A DNA stretch of 64,000 nt, taken from Lepeophtheirus salmonis. Taxonomy: Eukaryota > Arthropoda > Copepoda > Siphonostomatoida > Caligidae. The notes beneath the pieces were generated by a model that was given only the letters and a program-made list of their open reading frames with translations, did not search any database and was not told the origin of the DNA. Location of the stretch: positions 23,898,363 through 23,962,362 of the forward strand of contig NC_052135.2 in the NCBI RefSeq assembly GCF_016086655.4, given 5' to 3'. Below, piece after piece: positions 45,300 through 58,000 of the stretch; the stretch's first letter is position 1; the number at the start of each line of letters is the position of its first letter. The position numbers were made by a program, and so were the translations under genes.

Positions 45300-48110
45300 T
45301 AATTTTTTGCTTTTCATTTCCTGGGCATGATGCAACATGCTCTTGAAGCCAATCTGAGCCTATATTAAGTATGGCTATAAAAAACATGCGATTCTGGGGC
45401 AATAAGATTATCTAATTTAGCTTTTTCAGTTATAATCTAAAATTTAGGTTTGCCTCTTCTAAACCTCTCAGGTGTTTTAATCGAATATAATTTTAGGGCT
45501 ATATTCCTCTTTTGATCATCATCTAAAACATTGCTGAGGAGAACGAACAGAACCAACTCCTGTGTCGAATACCACATGTGATTATGAAGCTTTTTCTTGA
45601 CCTCTGCAAAATAGTTTCAATTCTTCTGAACAATAACACGTCTGGGAAAATTCATGACATTTATAGGAGCATCTACTGCAAATACTGAGGTCATCCACAT
45701 TGGTGTATAAAAAAAACTAGGAATTTGTTCATCCAATCTAACTTTTTCATTGTAACTTTATCCTATTTCATTTCCTTAATGAATAAAAACATCTTTTAGG
45801 AGCACATATTCATGGCCATCCATCGTGCTTGATGAATGGCTCCTAAATTTTTCCAGTGAGTACCTAGATGAGAAGTGAAATTATAGTGAGTTCTGCCATT
45901 TTTTGATTATCAGCTCTTGGAGAAGTTGGATCCATGTAAATCTCTCAACATTTTAATATCCCCGTGGTTTATCATGCAGTATGTGAAGGAGGATCTCCAA
46001 TGAATAATGACACGTATTTTAATCAATTATATGTCTTGAGATCATACTGTTTCGACGAGTAGTTGATGCAGATACAATTAAAATATATAAGTCAGCCCTG
46101 TCATATTTTGCACATTGAAAAACAACGGCTATTATTGTGTAGTCATATAGTCCTGTTCACACTATACACATATTACTGATGAAAAACAACTAAATAAAAT
46201 TCCTCAAAATACAGAATTTAGACCACACATATAGGCATATAATTAAAACCAACAAAGGAGCAAATAAGAATAATATAAGTCTACCTTTAAAAGTACAAAC
46301 AGTCTCCATAGTAAGACTATTTCTTTTTAAAAGCTTTGCAAGATCTTACAATCTACTTTAAAGATCTAAATATTTTGCAGATAACGAGAGGTAATACCCA
46401 ATAACATCACCTCCATATTTCCATCCAGATCCAGAGGTGTCTGGAACCATGAAAGAGAAGGCAACATACTTTGCAATAGTTGAGATGATAACAGTTCTTA
46501 TTTCTTCAGCAGCTAAAGGTTCATAATTTGTAATTTACGACCTTTGGATTTCAATAACACTAATTCCAACGCCTTTGTCTTTCCCACGGATTCTTTTCAA
46601 AGCCCAAACAAAACCAGTGTTTTTGTCAATTTTGATTCTTGGTCATGTAGTCCCTTTACATTTAAGGAAGTAAATACTTTTAGATTTCCAACACTGGGAC
46701 AATCTACGAAAGCTTGTATGGAGGAATTAAAAGTTTTTCCACAGTCTTTACATGGAGCATTATAAATAATAAAACTACACAGTAAATTTTTTGTAAAGAT
46801 CTCTTCATTTTTTTTTATCCAAAGATTTCGGGAGATCTAAAATTTTTATTAAATTTTCACATATCATCATAACATTACTCTTAAAATCTCTCGAGTATAA
46901 TATTTTCAAAAGCAAAAAGTGGAAAACAAAATTTACCCTGCACAAATATCGAATCAGGGTGCTTTGGAAGGTCATGAATAGTCAAAATAGATTTACATAT
47001 ATTATATGCAGCTCAGATTCTCTGAATTGTTGGGAAAATGTTTATTTGCTACTTCTTGATGAATTATATCTATGGTAGTGTTCGGCTCATAAGTTGGCGT
47101 TCTATACCACAAAACACGATGAGCACCACCTCATGAAAATGAGATTTTCTCGAATTAACCGTTTGACAAAATAGTAACTATCATCAGAAGCATGTATAGA
47201 GGAGTATCAAATACAGAAACTCTCCATTCCAAGAGAGGATTTTTCGTTATGTCAATAAAAATCTTCTGGTTCTGGAGGATAATAAAATATAGTAGAGTTT
47301 ACTTTCTATAATTTTTTTTTTTTTGGCTTTTTGAGTGAAGGGAGATACTTTGAATAAAACGGGTAACAAATTTTCTTCATTTAATTGTCTTTCAGCTAAA
47401 AGAGGCAGAGAATGCGCCGTACATAAAAACAGGGGAACTATTTCAGCAACATACAATTCAATTCTTATCAGTATTTCCTTAATTATCTTACCAAATTGCA
47501 CAGTGTTGTCCAAATTGTGTAAGTTTCACCGTACTTTTGCATCATTTTTAACACAAGATATTTTTTGATGTGAAAACAGGAATAATGTCATATGATTTCC
47601 GTTTTCTAGGAAAATCGCTACGTTGTCCTCCAAGAATATTCCAAAATTGAGAGTAGAAATACTTCAAAAAATCCTTGGTTTTGTCTAAGATCTTCCAAAA
47701 TGATTTTCTTAACATTAGCTTTCGAATCTACGTTTTTGAAATGTAGGATTCTTCTTCGAATATTGAACTTGCTCTCTTTCTTACACTATCTCTCTATCTC
47801 TTCCTCTGCCATATCAGATATTCTATACACATTGTCAAAAAAACTATGAAATACAGAGCCCTTCTCTATTATCTGTTCAACACTTTTGTCGAACAGTATC
47901 GAGTCTCTCATTTTTGTCCTACTAAACAGATCAGAAGTAATTTTAATATTTTTTATAAGACGACAAATCAACCGGTTTTTTTTTGTTGAAGGGGGCCAAA
48001 AAGCACATAAAGTATGTGTTTGAGGGTTTTTTATAGAGTCTTTTTGTTCTATAACCCACTTGTATAGTCTATACTGCCGAATTGAAGGACTTGATCGAAA
48101 TTCCACTTGC
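45300..48110 (-). pseudogene. Transposon-associated coding relic with GAIHQARWMA motif
   Basis: Minus-strand coding-like text in changing frames. The clearest part, at about 45,400-45,900, reads GAIHQARWMAMNMC, KKLHNHMWYSTQELVLFVLL, DDDQKRNIALKLYSIKTPER and FRRGKPKF. These resemble an unnamed, repeated protein family I recall from arthropod and hydra genomes (pattern GAMHxARWM...WYLxxELxxLAFF), thought to be transposon-borne. Upstream at 46,375-46,530 is TVIISTIAKYVAFSFMVPD followed by GWKYGGDVIGYYLSLSAKY, and further up are frames at 47,247-47,513 and 47,786-48,106 of uncertain relation. Stops and shifts throughout. I cannot name the superfamily or find the ends. Confidence 0.5.
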
Positions 48111-48764
48111 TTAAATAAGAAGTATAAGCTAGCATATGATTAGTTGGGAACCTATATGTGTAAGCCCCTCTTGGACTTAGAGTAGAATTGAATATCGACA
48201 ACGCAAAATTCCTGAATTACTGCTTGCTTGATAAGGCTACCTTTTTTTTTTTTTTAATATGAAGCGCTGAGCTTTAGCTACACATACTCGTTACTACATT
48301 GTTGTTTCTTAGATTAAGTGGTCACACAGTTCTAAAATATTAGGCGAGCAATAAAAAAATTACTCTTCCATTGTCCAACAAACATTCATTAAACTATAAA
48401 TAAAGGCAAATGAGAGATTCAACTTAGTTTTAATCGTTCGCAGTCTATTTAGTCCCAAAGTTTTGTAAATTTGTCCAGTGTTGCTTACGTGCAATTGTTC
48501 AGATTATCCTTTTTTTTTTTAAATAGATACGAATACTGTTCCTTTGACTTCCCAGCCCAAAGTATCCCTCCATCTATTTCTGAACGACTCTGATTGAAAA
48601 ATAAATGGCTTTGATTTATAACAAGAGTGGATTATGTTCTCTCGAAGCATTCTTGTGTCTGTAGTAGACATTTCTACGAGTCAACCTTCAGTAAGGAGCA
48701 AAAGGACTCCAACTCTATAAGAGCTAAAAAAGCACATCTTTAAAATTCCATGGGTCAAACTGGA

Positions 48765-48955
48765 TGCAGTGCCAACAATATTTCCTGAGGCACCGGTATA
48801 CTGTTCAAAGTTACTATATCATAACCGAGTGAATCTTTATCAATACTCACACGTTGTAAAGGAAATGACATCAATAGTGACGTCACTATTACATTAGATA
48901 AATATACATATGATGATACGATATAACCATACATATAATACAAATACTACACACC
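48765..48955 (-). repeat. Candidate 3' LTR of the Ty3/gypsy relic
   Basis: On the minus strand it starts at TGTAGTATTTG just after GTAAGGGAGG, a polypurine-tract-like run, and ends near TATTGTTGGCA. It contains TGACGTCA at 48,878-48,885. Part of it (GTATTGATAAAGATTCACTC) matches the 51,830-51,870 fragment upstream of gag. Confidence 0.5.
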
Positions 48956-49034
48956 TCCCTTACGGGGATAAGATTATGATTCAATATAACTTAATACATA
49001 TATATATACTGCAATAAAACTAATAAATAATAGT

Positions 49035-49940
49035 AAATATATCTTCTGACCAGTCTTAAATGTCGTCGATTACGAACTAGAACTCTTCCATTCGCCACTC
49101 TGATTAGATTTTTTCTGTGGGGTTTCTTCTCTATAATCAATCCAAGTCTATCCCATCTTTTGTCACATGATTCTTAACTTATTTTCCAACTTCAAAAAGT
49201 AGAAGATATTTTGACTTTTATTGACTTGTAATCTTCCAGTCAATATATACCATTTCTTCCCCTCTCCCTCAAAAAAATCAGTTTTATCATTCCAATCTCT
49301 TGTATACTTTTCCCGTCTTGTAGGTAGAAAAGTTCTCATTAAAGGAATAATCCATGATTGCTTGGTGTATTCCGTAATTCCAACAACCCTTTACCAAATT
49401 CATCCGATGTTATATCCCCTGACTTCGATGTTTTACCCACTAAAACCTTGAACAATTTCACTGCAGCTTCAGCTAACCCATTCGATAGTGGATAATGGGG
49501 TAATGACATTCGGTGTTCAATATTCCATGTCAATAAAAACGACTAGAACTTACTTGAGCTAAATTGCGGTCCACCATCCCTTGCAATCTTATTAGGAATC
49601 CCAGTGCTAACAAAGATACTTTTGAGTGCAGTTATAAATTTGATGTTCTAGGATCTGATCTCCACATTCTAATTTCCTTCCATCCACTATGTCTATCAAC
49701 ATATGTTATATACATTTTTTTCCCCCAGCATTTTCAAAAAGATCACATGCGACCTCTTCAAAAATTCTCGTTGGTCAAACGTCTTCTTGTATGGGCTAGG
49801 GAATCTTTTCTGACATTGCTCACATTTTTCAATTAAATATTTTATATCAGAATGTATTCCGAGCCAATAAACTGCTTGTCGACATCGTCGCTTTGTTGCA
49901 TCAATTCCTTGATGTGCATAGTGAGACGCATCTAAAATTT
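49035..49940 (-). pseudogene. Integrase of the Ty3/gypsy relic
   Basis: Zinc-binding H2C2: HYAHQGIDATKRRCRQAVYW then CEQCQKRF (49,811-49,935). Catalytic core: ACDLFENAG, YVDRHSGWKEIRMW, RDGGPQFSSSKF, and HYPLSNGLAEAAVKLFK. The D, D and E positions are all still acidic. The C-terminal NGRVLVRNRRHLRLVRRYI (about 49,035-49,100) is the usual Ty3 end. Frameshifts separate these blocks. Confidence 0.85.
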
Positions 49941-49989
49941 CCTTTCATGCTTTCATAGGTATAATAAGTTTGTCTTCATATATTGCTAA

Positions 49990-50520
49990 ACCATCCTCTG
50001 CCCCTATTCTGTCTCGAATAATTTTTTCGTCGTAACTGGTGAAGTCATCGACCACTTTTAGCATGTTCCCACTCCAATAAGAGCATCATTTCCACATCTA
50101 CAATAATCCTCTCCAGCCGCTTCAAATTCCATTGGAGCTCGTAAGTATATAAAATAGCCCAAATGTTGTTAATTTTTTACTATGATCGTCCAATAATACT
50201 TGCCAATACCTATGCCTTGCCTCCATTTTTGTAGAGTATTTATTTCCTGGACTGACATTCCTCCATGCTTCTCTTGGAGTCTTATTTGGATAAACTCTTT
50301 GTTTACTTTTCTTAAGTTTAAACAAATTCGAACTCCCCATTAATTTTAGGAACAACCACCATTGGATGGCATCATTCAGCTGGCTCATCAACCCTTTTAA
50401 ATATCTTCTTCTTCCCCATTTGTTCCAGTTCTTTTTCACTTTGTCTCTCATCGCAAATAAAATTGCCCTTGGAGTAAATATAGCAAATTCTTCATAGCCT
50501 TCTTTTACATACATTTTCCT
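49990..50520 (-). pseudogene. Reverse transcriptase of the Ty3/gypsy relic
   Basis: Blocks DEPAE-stop-CHPMVVVPKING, YSTKMEARHRYWQVLLDDHS, KKLTTFG, YLRAPMEFEAAGEDYC and VVDDFTSYDE (the YxDD-type box as VVDD). The Trp after DEPAE is a stop, and the first catalytic Asp position reads Glu in KMEA. Directly after VVDDFTSYDE the text is the pre-integrase linker IRDRIGAEDGL and YEDKLIIP, so the RNase H domain is deleted. Confidence 0.85.
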
Positions 50521-50689
50521 AGGTTCACTCTTTCATTTCTTCTTCTGTAGAAAAAACGTCCTTATATTTATTTATCAATTTCCCCCAAAATTGTTCGATT
50601 AATTCTAACGTTGGTTCCAATGGAATTTTATATTCCGGCTTACATTCTGTTACTTTTCTTATTCTTGGATACCACAGGGGGTATGGTCC

Positions 50690-51060
50690 CCAACTCTTTT
50701 GATTTGAACCACAAAAGTGTCATCCCATCTACATCTGGCGAGGAGAGAACTCTCTCCTTGAAACTTTTCCCCTTAAAGTTCAAATATAACCATTACTTCC
50801 CCAATTATATTCAATGTACTGCATCCAATTTGGCCTACATCTGGTCCATTATATTTTCTTACGTCTTTGAACAGTTCTTACTCCTTTATAACTATAGAAA
50901 TGGCAACTGTACAATCAGCTCAAGAATCTGGAAGTATTCTTCGATTTATTTTCTTATCTCCGGCCCTCAATATAGTATAAATAGTCGGAACCATCCCGGT
51001 TCTGGATGCCTTCAACTCGATCGCATTAATGTTCTTTTTAGATTTGCAGCATATACATAG
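50690..51060 (-). pseudogene. Aspartic protease of the Ty3/gypsy relic
   Basis: On the minus strand ILPDS-stop-ADCTVA at about 50,915-50,945 is the retroviral-type DSGA active site with Gly replaced by a stop (TGA). It is preceded by TIYTILRAGDKKINR. The open plus-strand frame at 50,611-51,060 is only its shadow. Confidence 0.7.
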
Positions 51061-51159
51061 CAAAATATCCTCTTCCTTTGGACTTCCTGCTCTCGTAGTT
51101 ATAAGCTAGATATTTCGACCTTTCTTTTCCGTGATACCGTTTATATTCACATTAGAAAC

Positions 51160-51810
51160 ACTTTCACACCCCACTTCCATCATTCCTCTTGTATATACGG
51201 GTTTGATTCCCATAAACTGCCCTACTGATTTTCCTGTTTTCAAGTAGAGCGATGTCCTTTTTTTGATGACTCGAACGAATACATTTTGCGACTACTCCCT
51301 TCAATAAAGGTATAGGGTATATGCATAGTAGTCTCTCCCGTAGCTCCAAATCACTCAATCTGTGCACAATTTTAGATGCTAGACGTTGATCCAGAGTCTC
51401 CTATTCTAGCCTTGCACTTCGAAATAAAGATCTTAAAGCATTGTAGAAACTATCAAAGGGTTCACCCCTTCTTCTGTCTCCATATAATAAAATCTAATTT
51501 ATCGACGATAATATGTCGCTTCTTCCAGAAATGTATCCAGACCAGATCCAATATCTCCGTAATCTTCTTCCCCGTTTTCAATTCGATATTCACTTAATTT
51601 TGGGAAATTTCCAGCATGTCCGGCTCGAGCGTCATGAACAAGTGTTGAATATGCAGTGTTTCACTGACTTTCGCTACACCACTCTTTGTCTACAACATGT
51701 TCCATTATATGAGCCATTGCTCAAATTATTCTAACAAATTATCCTTCACTTTTTCACTTGCATCTTGGTCGCCATTTTTTTTATTTCCTCTTCACTTATA
51801 TTCTTTTCAA
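51160..51810 (-). pseudogene. gag relic of the Ty3/gypsy element
   Basis: MHRLSDLELRERLLCIYPIP, LLKGVVAKCIRSSHQKKDIA and LLENRKIS (51,164-51,367) fit the gag C-terminal helices before a zinc knuckle (RERLL...L). A likely start, MATKMQVKK, is near 51,772 and is followed at once by a stop. The middle of gag is scrambled. Confidence 0.6.
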
Positions 51811-51999
51811 CTACACTGCCCCATGTATCATAACAGAGTGAATCTTTAATAATACCCATATACCAGAGGATTATTCTATATTTATTGCGATTTTTACTGT
51901 CGGTGTTCTATCTGAACTCCTCTACGGTCTTCAAATTCGTAGTGATTTGTTCTTTAATGTGTTTTTCCACGACAAGTGAGCTTTACAGAGTGAAATGTG

Positions 52000-53790
52000 T
52001 CATATTTGGAGTTCAGAAACTATTCAAAGATTATCTGATGTCAGCAATATCTTTGCTTTCCTGAAAAACAAATCCGTCATATCTTACCATTAACACATAT
52101 TTATGGCAAAGGAACTATTGGAGTCTATCACTGAAGATGAAGGATCGGAGTATAACGAATACATAAGCTTAAGTATTGAACAACTCCAGCTTCACTTAAG
52201 TCTACTAAAAGGATGAAGATATCCGTCACTTCTGGAAATAGCTCCTTTATGGCAACACACAACCCCTGCGCTCTACAATCAACTTTGTGAGTTAAGAGTA
52301 ATAATTTTGCTTTCTATCAAATATTTAAAGAAACTTTCTAGTGCCTTCAATGTTGATGGTAGCACTAAGGTGAATACCTACAAAGAAGGATAACAACTTT
52401 TTCGGTATTGATAAAATCAATACCATTGCCATAGATGAAGTTTATTCTTACTCAGAGGTTAGAACTCGTTGGAGGGAAAATGTATGGTTATCCAAATAGC
52501 GGATCATTATCAAGAACATTATTATGTCTCATGATCAAGAGTGTTCTTGGTCGATATAGTGATATGGCTGTCATGATCCCAACTACTAAAATCAGTTCCA
52601 CAATTATAAAGGACTATTTCATTGACGTTTTAATACGTGTTACAAAAATTGGATTTAAAACAGCCACTGTCATTGTGGACACTCATTCAGCTAACAGAAA
52701 AAATTTACCATAAAGAGCTCAGAAAAGACACTTAATCTGGAATCCATACTCAGCAGCTGAACAAAAATATTTCTACTCTTTGATCCAGTTTACATTCTCA
52801 AAAACTTTTACAATAACTTTGTTAACAAGAAACTATTTTCATGTCCGACCTATGACGACGTCATTCATGCAGACTTTAACCATCTCAAGAAAATGTATAA
52901 GATGGAGACTGACATTAGCTTAAAATACGTGCATAAACTATTTCATAAAGTTATTGATCCCCACACTATTGAAAAATGTAAAATTAATTTGGGTGACACA
53001 TTTTCCCCCGAATCAACTATTAATGCCCTGGAATATTATACTAAACAAGCAGAAGAATATCAGCGCTTCAGAGCAACTTAAAAAGTCTTACAGATATTAA
53101 AAAGGTTCTGGGATTGCGTCTATGTTTGTTGGACTTCTTTTCATGGGAAATCAATCATCGCAATCTCGTCAGAAAAACTAATGAAAAAATTGAGGAAATT
53201 GATTACAATGTTAAAAAATATTAACTTCTTTCCGTCAAATTGTTTTTTGGTTTTAAATCTACCATCACGCCGCAATGGTATCGTTTATTACCTCAGTGAA
53301 TATGCAACTTTTGCCATATTAAAGAAAAAATATCTCTGCTTTTAGAAATATCGAACTTCGCCAGGAAACATTGACTTTATGGAATCTGATTCCGATAAGA
53401 AGATTACTTTTTGAATAAAAATTTATAGAGGTGCCTGAAAGACCTACGTGACACTATTTTTGTATTATGTGCCCATATTTATAATTATACGATTACAGCT
53501 TTAATAATGAAGAAATATTTAGTTCTTTAATTGATATGTCTCATCCGAGATCAGTTTTTGTGAGAGCTGATAAAGAACTATTTCTTTCTTCTTACTTGAC
53601 TTGATTTGGTGATTCATGTTACCCAGCCACGTTTTTGAGTTCAAATTATATTAACATATGTACCATTTTTTTCAATATATTTTCCAAAAACTTTGCCTCT
53701 GATTCCAATTGTAAAATTCACTCAAACAGAAAAAGAAATAATTTATCTAAAATGTGTAGTTCTTCAAAAAAGAATAAAAAACTTAATTCT
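52000..53790 (+). pseudogene. P-element-like (THAP9 class) transposase relic 2
   Basis: Plus-strand blocks in order: IEQLQLHLSLLKG and APLWQHTTPALYNQLCEL (52,170-52,290) with LKKLSSAFNVDGST, the region before the catalytic domain; AIDEVYSYSE (about 52,430; first acidic block), RLELVGGKMYGYPNSG, YSDMAVMIPTTKISST, IVDTHSANRKNL (second acidic block, about 52,675); then the insertion domain with NFNHLKKMYKMETD-like text, DISLKYVHKLFHKVIDPHTI and NALEYYTKQAEEYQRF (52,893-53,081); LLDFFSWEINHRNLVR; and C-terminal NYINICTIFFNIFSKNF (about 53,640). No THAP finger is seen upstream, where the Ty3 element lies. Broken by many shifts. Confidence 0.82.
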
Positions 53791-54744
53791 AACTAATAAT
53801 TTAATTATAGATATTAAATAAATTATTTTGAAAATTTATGTAAATTGTATTGTATTTCATTAAACAGAACGAAGAACCAAAATGAAATAATGGTTAGATT
53901 TTTTTTTGTTTTATTCCTATTCCTCAATTTTCTTCCTTTGTATGTGAAAAAAAGGGAAGGGAAAAAATAGCTGACTTAAGCAAAAGGGAATTAAGACTCA
54001 GACAAACCAATCTATAATGTAATTTGTCATAATATTGTTTCATGATCATTTGAAAGGCGCCCTGTTCTATTCTTTTTCTCTCGCAACCCACACCCCCTTC
54101 AAAAAGTATATATGTACTAGGTACTTAAAGAGATAAAATGGAATAAAAGCTTTGCAGAATATTTAAAAATGTATATAACATCCCTTTCAAAGACACACAT
54201 ACTATTATTTTAGAGGCAATACCATACCTTTTTATTATGTAGGTATACGTCCATTCAAAAACAATGTTACATTACATGTCCATAAAACTAAAGATCAATG
54301 TATGCATACTTACTTTAGACATATTATTCTCATCGGTATAATTAATTGTTCAGAGGCTTTACAGACAAAAAGAAGAAGAAGAAAGAAACAACTGTCCTTA
54401 AAAGTGGACAACAACTTACTTGTGTGTATTGATAAAACTTCACAAATAAAAACTTTTGTTTCTTGAAACACAAAGATAAAAACTTTTTTACAATCAATTT
54501 CCATTATGGTCATCGAAGCAGCAGCTGTCTGTGAATTGTATCATAGTATCAAGTGAGCATTGGGAATGAATGAAGAAAAAACCCTTTCATGTTCCATAAT
54601 TAAAAGGACCTAACTGAAACATACCCTCCTGTATTTCGAAAGACTTAAATGATTTAACGGTTTTCTACTTATCTATTAAACATTTATTACCAGACAGCAT
54701 TTGATATTTTGACATATCGTACACAAGACATAAAACTCATATTT
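53791..54744. other. Non-coding
   Basis: AT-rich; the minus-strand 67-codon frame at 54,310-54,513 is hydrophobic but unrecognised. Nothing else seen. Confidence 0.35.
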
Positions 54745-55010
54745 AATTCAATTTGAAGCCCCTGGCCTCATATAACACCCATCAATCAGTCTTAAAGTGA
54801 CGAGCATGTCTCAAGGTTTTTCCATTCCTCAGTTATTTGTTTCTTGAGGATACTCAAATTTTGTACACGTTTAGAATAGGCTTTGGTCTCAATATATGCC
54901 CATTTTCTTTAATCAAGGGGATTGTAGTCAGGGAAGAATGGAGGTCAATAGTACATTGCTGATTAAATATTTCTTCTTAAAAACAGAATTATGGGTGATT
55001 TTATGTATGA
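54745..55010 (-). pseudogene. Mariner-like transposase C-terminal fragment
   Basis: Minus strand: PPFFPDYNPLD, a stop, RKWAYIETKAYSKRVQNLSI, LKKQITEEWKNLE, and then CSSL, LMGVI, GQGLQIE at the end. This is the C-terminal DD34D pattern PDxNPLDYxxWAYIExKA. No N-terminal part is seen, so it is a short fragment. Confidence 0.7.
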
Positions 55011-58000
55011 CCATCGTTCAGATTATCTCCTCACAAAAGACATTGTTTTATTCGATGTACATTAGATATGTTTAATTTCTTATTAATAAAACATAGTTTA
55101 TTTATTGTTCCCTGGAGGACTCATTATTGTATATGTACTTAATATAATAAAGCTGTGTGACAAATTTAATAAATAAAAATGTAGCAACGAGCGTGTGTAG
55201 CTAAAGCTCAGTGCGTCATATTAAGAAAGAAAAGAAAACGGTAATAACATCTATATTATTACGGCAAAGGTTATCGACACTTAATAACACCTAGAAATGC
55301 TCTAACAGATATTCCTGTTAATTCCTTATAAATTTTGCACACGTTGGCGTTGACACACAGCTTGTCTAAAGATCCGATGGTATTTTTCGTTTGCATCTAT
55401 CTCTAAAAGGCGTTCAGATATTTGATAACACTTTTAGAGCTAAATCATCATTATTTAAGAAACTTATGGATCTTTATTCATTATTCTAAAAAAGTAAGTT
55501 AAAAGAGTGTACTATAATTAAATTTACGCTGGATATATTTTATATGTGGTGGATCAACATAAAAATAATCTTGAACAAAAATCAAGAGAAGGAGAAAATC
55601 CCAATATATATTTTTTTCCTTTTTATATACAGCCAAATATTTCATAGGCATATTTTAGTCAAATACAAGCTTTGATTTCAAAACTGTGTTGGATAAGTTA
55701 TATCTAAAAACTTGCACTATAGCTTATAAACTTTATTTAATTTAAGTCACACTCAAAAAGCTAATACCAATAATTTGTTGATAGGCATTGATTATGTAAA
55801 AGAATACAAATGTAATCCCATTTTATTTAGAGAATAATCATTCTAGCTTGTTTTTGTGTTGAATGGTCACATATACGCAAATTGCCGCCTTCTTTTTTTA
55901 AAAAGGATAATTCTAAATGACAAAACATCAAAAACTTTTATTTTTTTATAAAAAAAAAGAGCTGAACAATCAAGTTAAAGTTACCATGACTTAACAGTGC
56001 TCAGCTGTTTATCTTCTTGAAACATTGCTTTATAGGATATTATTATTATAAATACATATATAGATTCAACAAACATAACTAATGTGTGTAAGAAGGAATA
56101 AGATGGAAAGAAAGAAAAAACTACTTGTATGATCAGCAATTCAAATCAGGGGATAGCTTCTTCGTAAACTGATGATTTTGTATATTTCAAAAATCAAATC
56201 ATAAGGGTGCTGCTTTTCTCCCAGCCTTCAAAGAATTCAAATGATTTCTTTGAATTCATCTTCTGTTCATATGTTGATTCCTTAAATTGAAAAAATATTT
56301 GGCTAGGAATTGAAGTAATAATTATTAGAAAATTACTTAGAATGAGGTGTGTCATTTAAAGACTTTTTTATATGTTGTTTATTTGTTTGTAAAAAACAAA
56401 TAAATGTGTTCTGTCAACACAAAAACAAGCTTGAATGATTTTCCTCAATATAAAGTATGGATTACATTTGTATCCTTCAACAAATAATCCTCAATTTCTA
56501 GCAATAAATTATTCTTACTAACCCCTTGAAGAACTCATAAATTGGACTTAACTTGGTCAAAATTGATTCTCAGAATATAAGAATGAGAAATTGATGGATT
56601 TTATTGGAAAAGCCATTTCGAGGTCAATAAAAATCTCTTTAATCTAATGAAGGTTTTCCATTATATCTCAAATTCTTGGGTATTTTAACACATCCTACAT
56701 ATTTGAATAAAAAGTATAACATAATTGACTCTGAGATGTCTATGAAATATTTAGCCTTTATGAAAATATGTAACAGTCCGTATCTACTTACATTGGTGTA
56801 TAGTGATGTAAATCGTGGTATTTTTTAGTTGGCTTGCTCTTTTGTAATTGGTAATCTGAAGAATGAAATTTCTTTTCCTTAGCAGTTGTCGTTATTATTT
56901 AGTTTCTAGTTCCTTTCATAAATAGATTCAATTATATTCAAAACCTGATATAAAATTCATGTGTATTCATAAAAGACGGAATGTTGTTACCTTGAGGATT
57001 TGCTGTAGAGTTATACATAATTCCAAGTCCTTCTTGGACTCAGAGTAGAATCGAGGATTGACATCTGAGTGATTCTTGCCAATGCCCTTATTTATTTTCT
57101 CCTCCTTTCTCGTTACAACGGATTGTAGCTGATTTAGTGAAATGTCATGACAGCCTAGCTGCCCTCCTCCAAATCATTCTTCGAATTGTCAGGCTTAAAA
57201 TGTTGGTTTCTAGTTATTGTTTTTTGAATGCCCAAAAAGCTCAAGATTTTCGACACTACATATGTACGTACAAAATTGTTTAGTATCAATTTTTTCAAAT
57301 TGTTTATTTATTTGTTTCATCCTAGTGTTGTGTTTGACCTTAATATAGGCCTTAAAATCGGCCTTGTCTCATGTCCTGTCCAGTATAAGTAACATAATTG
57401 GCCCTTGAAAAAGTACCAGCGCCTTCTAAAAAACTTCATTTTTACTAATATTATAATAAAAGTATTTTATTTTACCAACAGAATTAGTTTTTGAAACCTT
57501 TAAGTATCTTTCATGCATGATAGCACTTTGTGATTATTCTTAATTGGATTCCAAATTGTCGAGATTGATTGATTGATGCTGACGTCACGAGTAGCTATCT
57601 GTAATTACGTCATTTAGCAAAGTTGTTTCCTTGGAGTCATTTTGTTTCCGGTACAGATACTTCTTTTAGATTTAAGAAACATTAATGTACATATATCTTG
57701 AGTCAAAGTAATGACAACAAAATTTTATTGTCTTTGAATCAATTCTTCCATTCATTGAGCAGGATTCACATTCTAATATAATATAAAATTAATAGAATGA
57801 CATTAAATGACTTGTTATATAACTTAAAATCGTTGGTTCTTTCAATGATGAAAGAATTACTACCTTGCGGTTGTAATTCGTTAGTAACTTTATATCCAAT
57901 GTGTATTTGTTTTTTTTTTGTTGCTTTTTTTTCATATTTTATGTCTTAGTCACTTTTTGAATTTTAAATTTGCAAAGAAGTTAAATTCAAATTGTTTTAT

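Larger units (their letters stand above)
48745..51900 (-). mobile_element. Degenerate Ty3/gypsy LTR retrotransposon, RNase H deleted
   Basis: Minus-strand order from high to low: LTR fragment (about 51,830-51,870), gag start, gag core, protease, reverse transcriptase, integrase, purine-rich GTAAGGGAGG, 3' LTR candidate (about 48,765-48,955). The two LTR fragments share TATTRWTAAAGATTCACTCK and GTTATGATA. RNase H is absent between RT and integrase. Every domain carries stops or frameshifts, so it cannot move by itself. It abuts a P-like relic on the right. Confidence 0.8.

Noticed and set aside
50611..51060. 149-codon plus-strand frame
   Set aside because: Antisense shadow of the Ty3 protease region, where the minus strand shows the DSGA-type site.
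55183..55225. AAGCTCAGTGCGTC as a tRNA-type A box
   Set aside because: No B box at the expected distance and no cloverleaf can be drawn.
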